Positions 26,878 to 35,600 of a stretch of DNA of 64,000 nucleotides are shown here, piece by piece. The position numbers were made by a program, and so were the translations under genes. This stretch comes from Verrucomicrobiales bacterium (GTDB taxonomy: Bacteria; Verrucomicrobiota; Verrucomicrobiae; Limisphaerales; UBA1100): NCBI GenBank assembly GCA_002721895.1, contig PBLV01000015.1:62001-126000 (forward strand), written 5' to 3'. The notes under the pieces were generated by a model that was not told the origin of the DNA, did no database searches, and saw nothing but the letters and a program-made list of their open reading frames with translations. Positions within the stretch are counted from its first letter, which is position 1; each line of letters opens with the position of its first letter.

Positions 26878-27168
26878 ATGGATTTCGACTGGGAAAGTTG
26901 TGACTCCCGGCCGGAGGGTTCTTTGAAAGTGCAGGAAGTGGAGGAATCGTTCGAGGATCCCTTCGCGGTGCGGCTGTTGCCGGATGCGGCGCGGTTTGCG
27001 GATCAGGCCCGGTATTTCAATCTGGGCCGGGCGACGGAGGGGCGGGGGGTGTTCACCGTGTATCGAACCAACGGCAAACAATTTCAGATCATTCTCGCCC
27101 GGCCGTTTGAGCCGGAGGAGAATTTCTTTTACGAACGCCAACAAGCCAAGCTCCTGCACCAAGGCTGA
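26878..27168 (+). CDS. BrnT-like toxin
   Basis: A 96-residue small basic protein resembling the BrnT ribonuclease toxin (RelE-like fold). Shared-looking elements are VEESFEDPFAV, ARYFNLGRATEGRGVFTVY and the C-terminal block FQIILARPFEP...FYERQ, which corresponds to the RIISAR...ER...Y end of BrnT. The arginine that usually opens that last block is replaced by Gln, so activity is uncertain. The antitoxin-like gene follows after 2 bases, the order toxin then CopG-type antitoxin being usual for BrnTA. It lies inside the pilus/secretion cluster. The assignment is by pattern only. Confidence 0.65.
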   Translation: MDFDWESCDSRPEGSLKVQEVEESFEDPFAVRLLPDAARFADQARYFNLGRATEGRGVFTVYRTNGKQFQIILARPFEPEENFFYERQQAKLLHQG

Positions 27169-27170
27169 GA

Positions 27171-27464
27171 ATGAAAGTAATTTCAGATTGGGAAAAAGTG
27201 CCGCGTTTCCCCGGAAGTCGGGAAGAGGCGGATTTCTGGCGTGGGCATCGTCCGGATGTGCGGCTGATGGAAGGTTCGCTGGCTCAAAGCGCCAGTTCCA
27301 GCGAATCCGTGACGATTACGCTGAGAATGGATCCGCGGATGCTTTCCCGAATCAAGCGCCTGGCCCGGTCGCGTTTTTTAAACTACCAGAGCATGATCAA
27401 GCAGTGGTTGTCAGAACGGATGGAACAGGAACAGCGCCTGCAGCGCAATGGGCACGATGAATAA
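27171..27464 (+). CDS. CopG/BrnA-like antitoxin
   Basis: A 97-residue protein. The N-terminal part (RFPGSREEADFWRGHRPD) matches the 'E-E-x-x-F-W-x-x-H' region of CopG-type antitoxins that binds the toxin. The C-terminal part (VTITLRMDPRMLSRIKRLARS, then NYQSMIKQWLSERM) is a ribbon-helix-helix DNA-binding domain. It would neutralise the upstream BrnT-like protein and repress the pair. Its last eight coding bases overlap the preferred start (27457) of the first pseudopilin gene, so translation of the pair and of the pseudopilin may be linked. Confidence 0.75.
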   Translation: MKVISDWEKVPRFPGSREEADFWRGHRPDVRLMEGSLAQSASSSESVTITLRMDPRMLSRIKRLARSRFLNYQSMIKQWLSERMEQEQRLQRNGHDE

Positions 27465-27981
27465 AATGGATTCAGAAACAAAACACACTCGCGGCTTCTC
27501 CATGGTGGAACTGCTGGTGGTCATCTCGGTGATCCTATTGCTCATGGCCATCATTGTGGGGGTATATCTCTCGGCCAAGGGGCGGCGCGACCAAAAGAAG
27601 GTTCAGGCAGAACTAAAGGCTATCACTTTGGCGATACACAACTACAAGACAGATTTTAACTTTCTTCCGCATGACGGGTTTGATCCACAAAATCCGGACA
27701 TGTTTGACGAGAAAATGAACGGACTCTACAGCAGTTTGACACAGGATTTTGAAAAGAGCGACGACGGGGCGCAAATGAAGAATTTTTTGGAGGGCACTCA
27801 ATTGGGGCATGATGGGAATGGAAGCTTGGTTGCGCCGGTGGATGATCCGGACAGCCCTGATCAGTATAATTATTGGCGCTACAATGTGCACGCGCCCAAA
27901 AACAACCCGGGAGGATATGATCTTTGGGTGCCCGTGATGGTGGGCAAAGAAACGTTGATCATGGGTAACTGGGACAACTGA
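27457..27981 (+). CDS. GspG-like pseudopilin
   Basis: About 174 residues with a class III prepilin signal: basic leader ending RG, cleavage before FSMVELLVV with the conserved Glu at position 5, then the hydrophobic helix ISVILLLMAIIVGVYL. The globular part (YKTDFNFLPHDGF...NYWRYNVHAPKNNPGGYDLWV) resembles the GspG family C-terminus, which binds calcium. Starts at 27448, 27457 and 27466 are possible; 27457 overlaps the antitoxin stop. It is the first of six consecutive genes with prepilin-like N-termini and would be the major fibre subunit by position. Confidence 0.85.
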   Translation: MNKMDSETKHTRGFSMVELLVVISVILLLMAIIVGVYLSAKGRRDQKKVQAELKAITLAIHNYKTDFNFLPHDGFDPQNPDMFDEKMNGLYSSLTQDFEKSDDGAQMKNFLEGTQLGHDGNGSLVAPVDDPDSPDQYNYWRYNVHAPKNNPGGYDLWVPVMVGKETLIMGNWDN

Positions 27982-27988
27982 TTTTATT

Positions 27989-28774
27989 ATGAGAGCGAGA
28001 AGACAATTCAATATGTCGACGGGATTCACCCTTTTGGAGATGCTGGCTGTGGTGGCGATTGTGGCCATCTTGGTGGGCATTTTGGTGCCGGTGATTGCCA
28101 AGCAAAAGATCAAGGCCAAGGCCACACTCGCCCGCACAGATTGCAGCGCGATTGCCAATGCGATCACGCAGTACCACATGGATAACAGCTCCAGATTTCC
28201 TTTGTTAAGCCGGCGCAAGGCTGGTGATCGTTATGACGGCGGGATGACGCGGGGTGGGGATATTACGTTTAGTCTGCACGACAATAGTCCGATTGGGCGA
28301 AAGCCGTTCACCTCCGACATGATGATCATTTTATCGGGATTGGACATCCCCAGCGCCGATGGGCAAAAGATCAATCCGGGTAACGCCTTGGGGGGATCAA
28401 AGGGAGCTTACTTGAAATCCGAGCTGACCAATGATCGCGAGAAGGAAGGATTGGGGCCGGATGGGATTTACCGGGATCCCTTTGGAAATCCTTATGTGGT
28501 GACTGTGGACAAGAGTGGTGATGATCGTTGCTGGGACATGTTTTACGGGGCGAAAGAAGTCTCGGGTACAGGGCCGGACCAGAAACTTGATGGGGGCGCT
28601 GATGATATGCCCGCCATTGGACAGCATGGCTTGATGAAGGTGGTGAATGGGGCAAATGTGGGGTACGTGCTTCAGGGCAAGGCGATGGTGTGGAGCGCGG
28701 GGCCAGATAGGGAGATTTCCCCGGGAGCGGGCGCGTTGATGGACAAAAATTATGACAACATCATTGGATGGTGA
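27989..28774 (+). CDS. second GspG-like pseudopilin
   Basis: A 261-residue prepilin with leader MRARRQFNMSTG followed by FTLLEMLAVVAIVAILVGIL, i.e. cleavage after Gly12 and Glu5 of the mature protein. The globular domain (QYHMDNSSRFPLLSR, then GIYRDPFGNPYVVTVDKS and VWSAGPDREISPG) has the conserved 'DPWGNPY...SxGPDG' theme of GspG-type pseudopilins. Longer than a normal major pseudopilin (~140 residues). It begins 7 bases after the previous pseudopilin stop. The relation of the two G-like subunits, major versus minor, cannot be read from sequence. Confidence 0.85.
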   Translation: MRARRQFNMSTGFTLLEMLAVVAIVAILVGILVPVIAKQKIKAKATLARTDCSAIANAITQYHMDNSSRFPLLSRRKAGDRYDGGMTRGGDITFSLHDNSPIGRKPFTSDMMIILSGLDIPSADGQKINPGNALGGSKGAYLKSELTNDREKEGLGPDGIYRDPFGNPYVVTVDKSGDDRCWDMFYGAKEVSGTGPDQKLDGGADDMPAIGQHGLMKVVNGANVGYVLQGKAMVWSAGPDREISPGAGALMDKNYDNIIGW

Positions 28775-28777
28775 TTC

Positions 28778-30016
28778 ATGAACTTTAACCGAGTTCATAG
28801 ATTCAGCTGTCGTCTGCGCGATGGTTTTACGCTGACGGAACTGCTGGTGGTGGTGACGCTCATTGTGGCGATGATGATGATTCTTCTGCCGGCTCTTGAG
28901 GCGTTCCGGCAGGGGCGTGTCGAACGGGCGGCTAATAATCAACTTGTGGCGGATTTGAACAATGCACGTCACAAGGCCCTCTTGAATGGCTCTCCGGTAT
29001 ACATGGTTTTTTTCCCAAAATGGTCTGATTTTTCGGAAATGGTAAGGGATGCCGGGGCGGGTGCAGCACATGCCAAGGCCATTACGGATCATGTGAATTC
29101 CAGCAAAGCGGCGAACAATCGAATGGGAGGGCAGCAGACAATTTACGCGCTGTATGCGGAGGGAGCGGTTGGGGACCAGCCGACATATCCCGCCTCGCCG
29201 TTGAGCATCAAGAACAAGTCCTATGTCAGTGAGTGGAAGCGATTGCCGGCGGGCGCATTCTTTCAGGCGTCGGACTTGAGGCGGTTGCGGGTGTTGAACA
29301 AGGAAATGGAAAGCCCCGATGGGCGTTGGGTATATGATGAGGCAGATAACCGAGGTAACCGTTACGCTGCCCCGAGGCCGCGCGGGCTGGACGGAGAATA
29401 TGGAAGCAATGCCCCCAATGGGGCGAAAGGGCTGAAGCTCAGCTTGGAGTTGCCCCTGCCGTACATTGGCTTTGGACCTCGCGGGCAGGTTGTGGGAGTG
29501 CGTTCGGGGCTGGTGATGCGTGGTGAGAAGGGGCTGGCGCTGGGAGAAGGGACCGGCTTTTTTTCCATGGAAATCGCCTCGGGCAGTGTGTTGCCACCGG
29601 AAAAAGATAAGCAGTTCGGCTTCTATCTCCTGCAGGATGGTGATGACGAGGAAGAGCAACCGGGGACGGCAAAGTATAATCGCGTGAGGGTGAACGTCCT
29701 GACAGGGCGCTCGGAATCGAATGTGTGCGACGTGTATTGGATACGTTCAGATCCAACGGCGAACAAGCGCTGGTCTTCAATTCAAGACAACCTGATGAGT
29801 GCGTCGGTAACCACCGTGCTGAGCCAGATGCGGGAGCAACACGAAATGGGGTCGGTTATGGCACCGGACTTCACGCAGGTAAATCCGATGCTGTTGCAGG
29901 GCGTGGGAATGGAAAAGGCGCGTCTGTTTGAACGGCTGCTGTTGGCGCATTTGCGTGATCATCAGGGTGTTGTCATGACCGACGAGGAATTCCGATGGGA
30001 ATTAAAATTCAACTGA
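28778..30016 (+). CDS. GspH-like pseudopilin, Verru_Chthon cassette D-like
   Basis: A 412-residue protein with prepilin leader ending RDG, then FTLTELLVVVTLIVAMMMIL (Glu5 present). The following stretch (AANNQLVADLNNARHKALLNGSPVYM) is the GspH/FimT pattern of an extended helix and a strand. The long C-terminal region ending around WSSIQDNLMSASVTTVLSQM has no recognised domain. Size and N-terminus fit the group D members of the 'Verru_Chthon cassette' known from Verrucomicrobium and Chthoniobacter. It overlaps the next gene by 22 bases, indicating translational coupling. Confidence 0.78.
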   Translation: MNFNRVHRFSCRLRDGFTLTELLVVVTLIVAMMMILLPALEAFRQGRVERAANNQLVADLNNARHKALLNGSPVYMVFFPKWSDFSEMVRDAGAGAAHAKAITDHVNSSKAANNRMGGQQTIYALYAEGAVGDQPTYPASPLSIKNKSYVSEWKRLPAGAFFQASDLRRLRVLNKEMESPDGRWVYDEADNRGNRYAAPRPRGLDGEYGSNAPNGAKGLKLSLELPLPYIGFGPRGQVVGVRSGLVMRGEKGLALGEGTGFFSMEIASGSVLPPEKDKQFGFYLLQDGDDEEEQPGTAKYNRVRVNVLTGRSESNVCDVYWIRSDPTANKRWSSIQDNLMSASVTTVLSQMREQHEMGSVMAPDFTQVNPMLLQGVGMEKARLFERLLLAHLRDHQGVVMTDEEFRWELKFN

Positions 30017-31107
30017 GGCGGCAATGCCATGCAGCGGGCTTCACCATGGCGGAAGTGGTGCTGGCGTTGGCGGTGGTGGCCTTTGGTCTTATCGCAGTTC
30101 TGGGCGTGCTGCCTGTCGGGTTGAACACCAACCGTGACAACAGGGACGAGACGATCATTAAACATGACGTGGAATTCTGGATGAATGCCATTCGGGGAGG
30201 GCGATTGAGCATGGATGCGCTCAACCATGTCGAGTGGGTGGAGATGCACGCGGGAGGGAATGTTTATCGTGCCGAATACGCGGCGTTGGCGCGGGATGGA
30301 AATCCCGAAAACCCGGCTTTTTGGCCGGGATTTGTGGATGATGCGGGGAATGCGGGGCTGCCTCCTCTGGCTTATCGCGGGGCACTCAAACAGGCGGGTT
30401 GGCGCAAGGATGTGCTGGGATGGCTTTCGGTTCCGGATGGCGGCACGACGCATGGGCTTGTCAAAAAATACGCAAAGATTCGACCTCTTGGCAGCACACT
30501 TATGAACCGTCTCCAAGGGATTCGAGGTGTGACGGTCGATGGTCAGGTGGACTATTTGCATGAAGCCGGAGACCGCGCCTTTTCGTATCTCATCGAGACG
30601 CGGATCAAGATGATTGAGCCGAATTTCTGGGAGATTAAATTGATTGCCCGTTGGCCGATCATTGAGGAGGGGGAAACCGTGGATAAAATCAAGACGGGCC
30701 ATGGACGGCGGACTTTCACCTCTTATATCAATGCGCCCTTGGAACGAGGCTGGAGTCGTTGGGACATCTCCAATAGTGAACGTCAGGTTTATGACAGCTT
30801 GGTGCCGGGGGAATTGACCACTGAATCAGCGTTGCTGTCATTTCACGGTGCGGCAAATCCGCAGGATGAAGATGGCGTCCGGACCGCCCTTAAAAATCTG
30901 GAGGCCATGGGGCTAGTGCACAAGGCGGGCAGCAGCTCATATACGCCGGGCAGCATTTATGATTCTTATGGGCGTTTTAGTTTGAGGTCGCCTCCGGCGT
31001 ATTTCAAGGAAGGGGATGACGCAGGAAATTTCGTCAAGTTTTCTGCTCCAGGCCGTGGGTGGTTTCAGGAGATGTACTTTTTCAAGCCGGCGGTAGCGGA
31101 TCCGTAA
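29995..31107 (+). CDS. GspI/PilV-like pseudopilin, Verru_Chthon cassette B-like
   Basis: A 370-residue protein with leader MGIKIQLRRQCHAAG and mature start FTMAEVVLALAVVAFGLIAV. The 'AEVVLALAVVAFGL...LPVGL' pattern is that of GspI/PilV minor pseudopilins and of Verru_Chthon cassette B proteins. The rest is a single soluble domain without recognised family, with a segment FWEIKLIARWPI resembling the beta-strand part of other cassette B proteins. By position between H-like and J-like genes it takes the place of GspI in the tip complex. ATG at 29995 lies within the preceding gene. Confidence 0.8.
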   Translation: MGIKIQLRRQCHAAGFTMAEVVLALAVVAFGLIAVLGVLPVGLNTNRDNRDETIIKHDVEFWMNAIRGGRLSMDALNHVEWVEMHAGGNVYRAEYAALARDGNPENPAFWPGFVDDAGNAGLPPLAYRGALKQAGWRKDVLGWLSVPDGGTTHGLVKKYAKIRPLGSTLMNRLQGIRGVTVDGQVDYLHEAGDRAFSYLIETRIKMIEPNFWEIKLIARWPIIEEGETVDKIKTGHGRRTFTSYINAPLERGWSRWDISNSERQVYDSLVPGELTTESALLSFHGAANPQDEDGVRTALKNLEAMGLVHKAGSSSYTPGSIYDSYGRFSLRSPPAYFKEGDDAGNFVKFSAPGRGWFQEMYFFKPAVADP

Positions 31108-31110
31108 ACC

Positions 31111-32691
31111 ATGAAAATTCGAGGAACAAAGGGACGAATTTGTGGCTTCACCCTGGTGGAGTTGATGGCGGCCATCTTTATCTCCATTCTGGTCATCGGG
31201 GCACTTTATCAAGTTTTCAGCCGGGTTCAGGAAATGTTTCGTGTGGGGCATAACCAGACAAAGGTGCTGGAACGCGGCCGGGCGATCATGGACATGATTG
31301 TACGTGACCTTGAGACCATGTGCGCGGCAGACCTTGGGCCGAGTTATGAAAATCTGCATGCCCGTGATTTTGGGGTTGAGTTCTGGCAGGAAGGAACGCC
31401 GTATTCCGAGGGCAATGTGGTTTTCAGTCAGTCCGATCGCACTTACCATGTTTGCCTTAAAAATCACCGTGTGGCGGGCGCGCCTAATGGCCCCGGCACG
31501 CCCTTTTGGCGGGCTCTCAAGCCGGAGGAGTTCAGGACATTGTTGCCCTATCAGCATGAGTATTTGCCGAGTGAGCAACTTTACAGCGGAGATTTTTTCT
31601 TCTTGGGACATGATCGTGACTGGCATGCCTATGGTTATGGATTGTATGCGCCGGAAGGTCCGCGAGTGCCGAATCAGGTGGCTGGATCCCTGTACCGCTT
31701 TCACAGTGTTTTGGCGGGGGCAGAGGTTGTTCCGGATTTGTTGCGTTCGCACAATACCCGCTTGGGAGGCATGCAATACAATAAGGTCGCCGATGGGGTG
31801 GTACACCTGAGGCTTCGGGCGATATCGGCGATGGATCCAGGACGGGCACCTTGGCACGAGCCGATTTTTAAGGGGGCGCATGTGCCATTGTATGTGGAGG
31901 TGGAGTTTGGCCTCTTGGAGGATACAGTGGTCATGGACCTTGAAGCCAAGGCGGAGGACTTTGCGCCCATGGATCCGAAAAGGTTTCCGGCCATGATGGA
32001 AATCCTAGAGGCAAATCTGGACAAGGTGCATTTGTTTCGGCAACTCGTGCCGATCCGGAACAGTCGGTATTTTGGTTTTGGCCCCTCCAAGGCGGCCATG
32101 ACGGACATGGCAGTTTTCCGCACGCAGGGCATCAACACCCGCACTGAGGGGAAAGGGAATAACTTTGTATTTATCATCGATAAGTCGGGAAGCATGTCCA
32201 GGGAGGGGCGGCTGAGCGCGGCCAAACAGGCGCTGACTCGAACCTTGGAGAAACTGGAGTCAGACAAGAATTTTTACATCTACTTTTTTAGTGACAAAAC
32301 CTCGGGAATGGAAGAAGGCCGGCTGATCCAGGCAACGTCGGGAAACGTGGCCAGCACAAGCCGCTGGGTAAACAGCATGACCCCGGGAGGATTGACCAAT
32401 CCCCGGGATGCGCTCGTGGATGCGTTTGACAAGTTGAAGCCTTCGACCATTTGGCTGCTAACAGATGGGAGGTTCAACCCCTACAAGCGTGTAAAAGGTG
32501 ATGATGGCAAGACGCGTCAGATGGATTTGCCACCAGTATTGGAGGTTGTTCGGAATTTGAATGCGGCAGGGAATGTGCGGATCAACACGATTGGGTTTGC
32601 GGCGTCCGAGAGGCAGGTGGATGCTTCATTGAAGGATATTGCCGAGGAAAATGACGGCACCTATACGTTTATCAAGACGAGTGGCAACTAG
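31111..32691 (+). CDS. GspJ/cassette C-like pseudopilin fused to a von Willebrand A domain
   Basis: A 526-residue protein. The leader ends CG, and the mature start FTLVELMAAIFISILVIGAL, followed by QEMFRVGHNQTKVLERGRAI, matches GspJ/PilW and Verru_Chthon cassette C. At ~91-136 there is a short module FWQEGTPYSEGNVVF...YHVCLK...FWRAL that resembles type-3 chitin-binding (CBM5/12) domains. From ~350 to the end is a von Willebrand A domain with an intact MIDAS: IIDKSGSMS (DxSxS), GGLTNPRDAL (Thr) and WLLTDGRF (Asp). Ordinary GspJ and cassette C proteins lack a VWA domain. Six bases separate it from the next gene. Confidence 0.85.
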   Translation: MKIRGTKGRICGFTLVELMAAIFISILVIGALYQVFSRVQEMFRVGHNQTKVLERGRAIMDMIVRDLETMCAADLGPSYENLHARDFGVEFWQEGTPYSEGNVVFSQSDRTYHVCLKNHRVAGAPNGPGTPFWRALKPEEFRTLLPYQHEYLPSEQLYSGDFFFLGHDRDWHAYGYGLYAPEGPRVPNQVAGSLYRFHSVLAGAEVVPDLLRSHNTRLGGMQYNKVADGVVHLRLRAISAMDPGRAPWHEPIFKGAHVPLYVEVEFGLLEDTVVMDLEAKAEDFAPMDPKRFPAMMEILEANLDKVHLFRQLVPIRNSRYFGFGPSKAAMTDMAVFRTQGINTRTEGKGNNFVFIIDKSGSMSREGRLSAAKQALTRTLEKLESDKNFYIYFFSDKTSGMEEGRLIQATSGNVASTSRWVNSMTPGGLTNPRDALVDAFDKLKPSTIWLLTDGRFNPYKRVKGDDGKTRQMDLPPVLEVVRNLNAAGNVRINTIGFAASERQVDASLKDIAEENDGTYTFIKTSGN

Positions 32692-32697
32692 CATGAA

Positions 32698-35600
32698 ATG
32701 AAAGGTATGAGAACTCGGACAGTATCAAAAGCAGCTCGCGGGGCGGTGCTTGTGATTGCGTTGATCATGTTGGCGGTGGTGACGTTTATTGTCATTGCTT
32801 ATCTGGCCTTTGCGCAAAGGGAGCGGACATCCATTAACATGAGTATTATTCAGACGGAAACTCGCTTTATCTTGGACACGGGCACGGCCATGGCGCAGGC
32901 AGAGGTCGCCAAGAAAATCATCGGCGGCGAGAATTACCAAATGTTTGTGTCCCAGAACGTGGACGGGGCGAATGTGAATCTGCCCTCGATTTACAATTCT
33001 GCATTGTTGAAGGAATTGCAGGTCAAGGCTCGGGCGCCGGTTTATTACAACCATGACCGTAAGGGGCCTCATGATGAGTTCCGATATTTTCTGGACTTGA
33101 ACCGGGATGCGGGCTTTCAGGCGACGGGCCTGAGTGATGTTGGGGATCCTCATTGGATTGGGGTGTTGGAGGATCCGGATTTAAAGCACGGTGCCAAGTT
33201 GCCGAATGGGCGCCGGAATCGCTTCGTAGGTCGTTATGCATATATGGTTGTTCCCGCGAGTAAGGCGCTGGACATTAATAATATTCACAATTGGTCGAAG
33301 CGTATTCAGGGCGAGGGATTTTGGCGTCCAGGGAATACGGCTGAACTCAATCCCGCTGGAATTGGAGTGAAACGGTCTGGCCAGTTGAATATGGCTGGGA
33401 CATTGGCGACTGTTCGCGCGAGTAAGGATCAAGGCTGGAATTATGAACTATACCGCCATGTGCTTGACCAACGATCACGCGGAAGTGCGTTTGATGGGGC
33501 CGCATCATTGTGGAATTTTCAGGACGAGGCTGGGAAATTTTATGATGTGTTTGACCTGTATACGCCGGTTCGTGCGGGGCCTCGTCAGCCACCCGAGGGG
33601 GTGAATCATTTTCAGTTCACACGCACCTTGGAGACTGCCGGAAATTATGCATTTTATGATTTTGCCAGATCAGTGAGCACCCATGAACAAAAGGTGCCCG
33701 GCGGCAAGTTGAATCTGAACAATTACCAGAGCTTGGTCGTTAATTTGGCCAACATCGACTTGTTGACCGGAGAAATAACTACCGAGGCGCCTCACAAATT
33801 TCCTCCTGGCGCGCGTCTTTGCCTCTACAGTGATACTGGAGTTGTGCCAAGTTTCAGGAGACCTGTTGGTGACGGGGGTTTCAAAGTGGACTTGGTACGG
33901 CCCCACGATGTCTTTTTTGTCCGGCCGATGGATGATGCACCGGATATGCTCCGGCTGTATCACGAGTATGTGCCGCCATCGGGTGGGTCGGAGGCAGTAT
34001 TTAGTGGGCCGGTAGAATTTGTAAATATACAGGCGGCAGAGATGTGGAGGTCGGGCACGCGTTATGCGCAAAACGACGTGGTTTTGGTTCCGGGCACAGC
34101 GGAGAGGATAATGGCCCTCAAGGATCATGTGGCAACCACGGATATTGCGGGGGATTTGGCATCGCACTGGGCGCCGATCAGTCAGTGGCCGGCGACACAG
34201 TATCGGCTGGATCGGTCGTTGGAGATGTTTGAGGAGGTTGCGGCGCGGTTGCTTGAGCAGCGTGCAACGGCACCCGATCGCGCGATTTCGCCGGGTGTGG
34301 TCATTCGCCCGCAAGGGACGCGGCCCATTTTTGATATCAAGATTCACCCTCTGAAAACACGTACGGAAGATGAACTGAATATCTATCTCGAGAATCTGGA
34401 TGCAGTCTTCAACAACCCTGCGGCACGGGCAGATTTTGACGAGTATACACGGGAATATTCCCCGGAAATTCAACGGCTCCTTCAGTTGGCGGCCAACATT
34501 GTGGATATGTACTCGCCTGGGCCGCAGCCGTCGGTTTTTCGGCCATATTATGACAGGACGACAAAGGGTGTTTTCATGCGAGGTTTTATCAGGGAACCGC
34601 ACCGCTCATTTCTGACGCAGGTGAACAAGCGTGTACTGCCGGAGGATGCGGCGAGTTTGGGGCCGCTGGATTTGGTTACCCGTGTGAAATTGTATGGTGA
34701 GGCGTGGTCTGTGCCGTTGGTGATCGGAGCCAAAAAGCGTTGGCCGGATCAACAGGGCCGTGCCCACATTCCGGCAGCACTGAATGAGGTGAGCCTTCAG
34801 TGCATGATGCATTTGGATCCAGAAAGCCAGTCGGTTCGGCCCTCGATGCGGGTGGCAATGGAGATTAAGGATCCCTCAAGGCAGGGCGGAGTGGTCGTGC
34901 ATGGTGCGGCATCGGCTTCAGGAACCATAAGGCGCTATCCCTCCTCGGGGCTTGGACTGGGGGGAGTTCAAAACAGTTTCAATTATGTGGCAAGAGGCAG
35001 CGTGCCGGAAGCAGCCCGATTGCTGCCACAGAACAGTGGATTGATTGTACAGAGCCAGATCAATGTGCCATTGGAGTATGGAGATGATTTTGCGGGCACA
35101 TTGCAGCAAACGCTGACGGGTACGAATGTAGTAGAGTTCTTTGGGGATTTTGGGCCGAGAACTTGGGAGGTCCGTGGAGAGATCGATGTCTCCTGTGTTT
35201 TAGCCACGCCTGATTTGCCGGATGGCAGAAAAGGGTTGTTGCTGGATCATGCAGAGCTGCAGTTTGAATTCAATGGGGGGCGGACCCGGTTTAATGAATC
35301 TTGGACAAACCCCAAGACATACAAGCAGAACGACATAGTTTATTACGGAGGGGAAGGATATGTGTACCATGCGGCGGCGGAAACTGAATCCGGGTCGGAT
35401 GATCAGGTCGATATTGAGATTGGAACTCGACCGGATGGCAGCAAGATTACTCGGAAAATTTTGGATCCCAGCCGCTGGGCAATGTTGAACTGGAACTGGA
35501 ACGAGGCGCGAAAGGCTCATCCGCCGGTGTATCCGGAGGGTGCGGTAATCAAGGCAACGGGAGTGGATGCTGCCGGGGATCCCATCACTCAATTTTATAC

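Noticed and set aside
28397..29659. 420-codon minus-strand open frame opposite the second and third pseudopilin genes
   Set aside because: No recognisable domain, spans two well-supported genes and has composition of an antisense frame.
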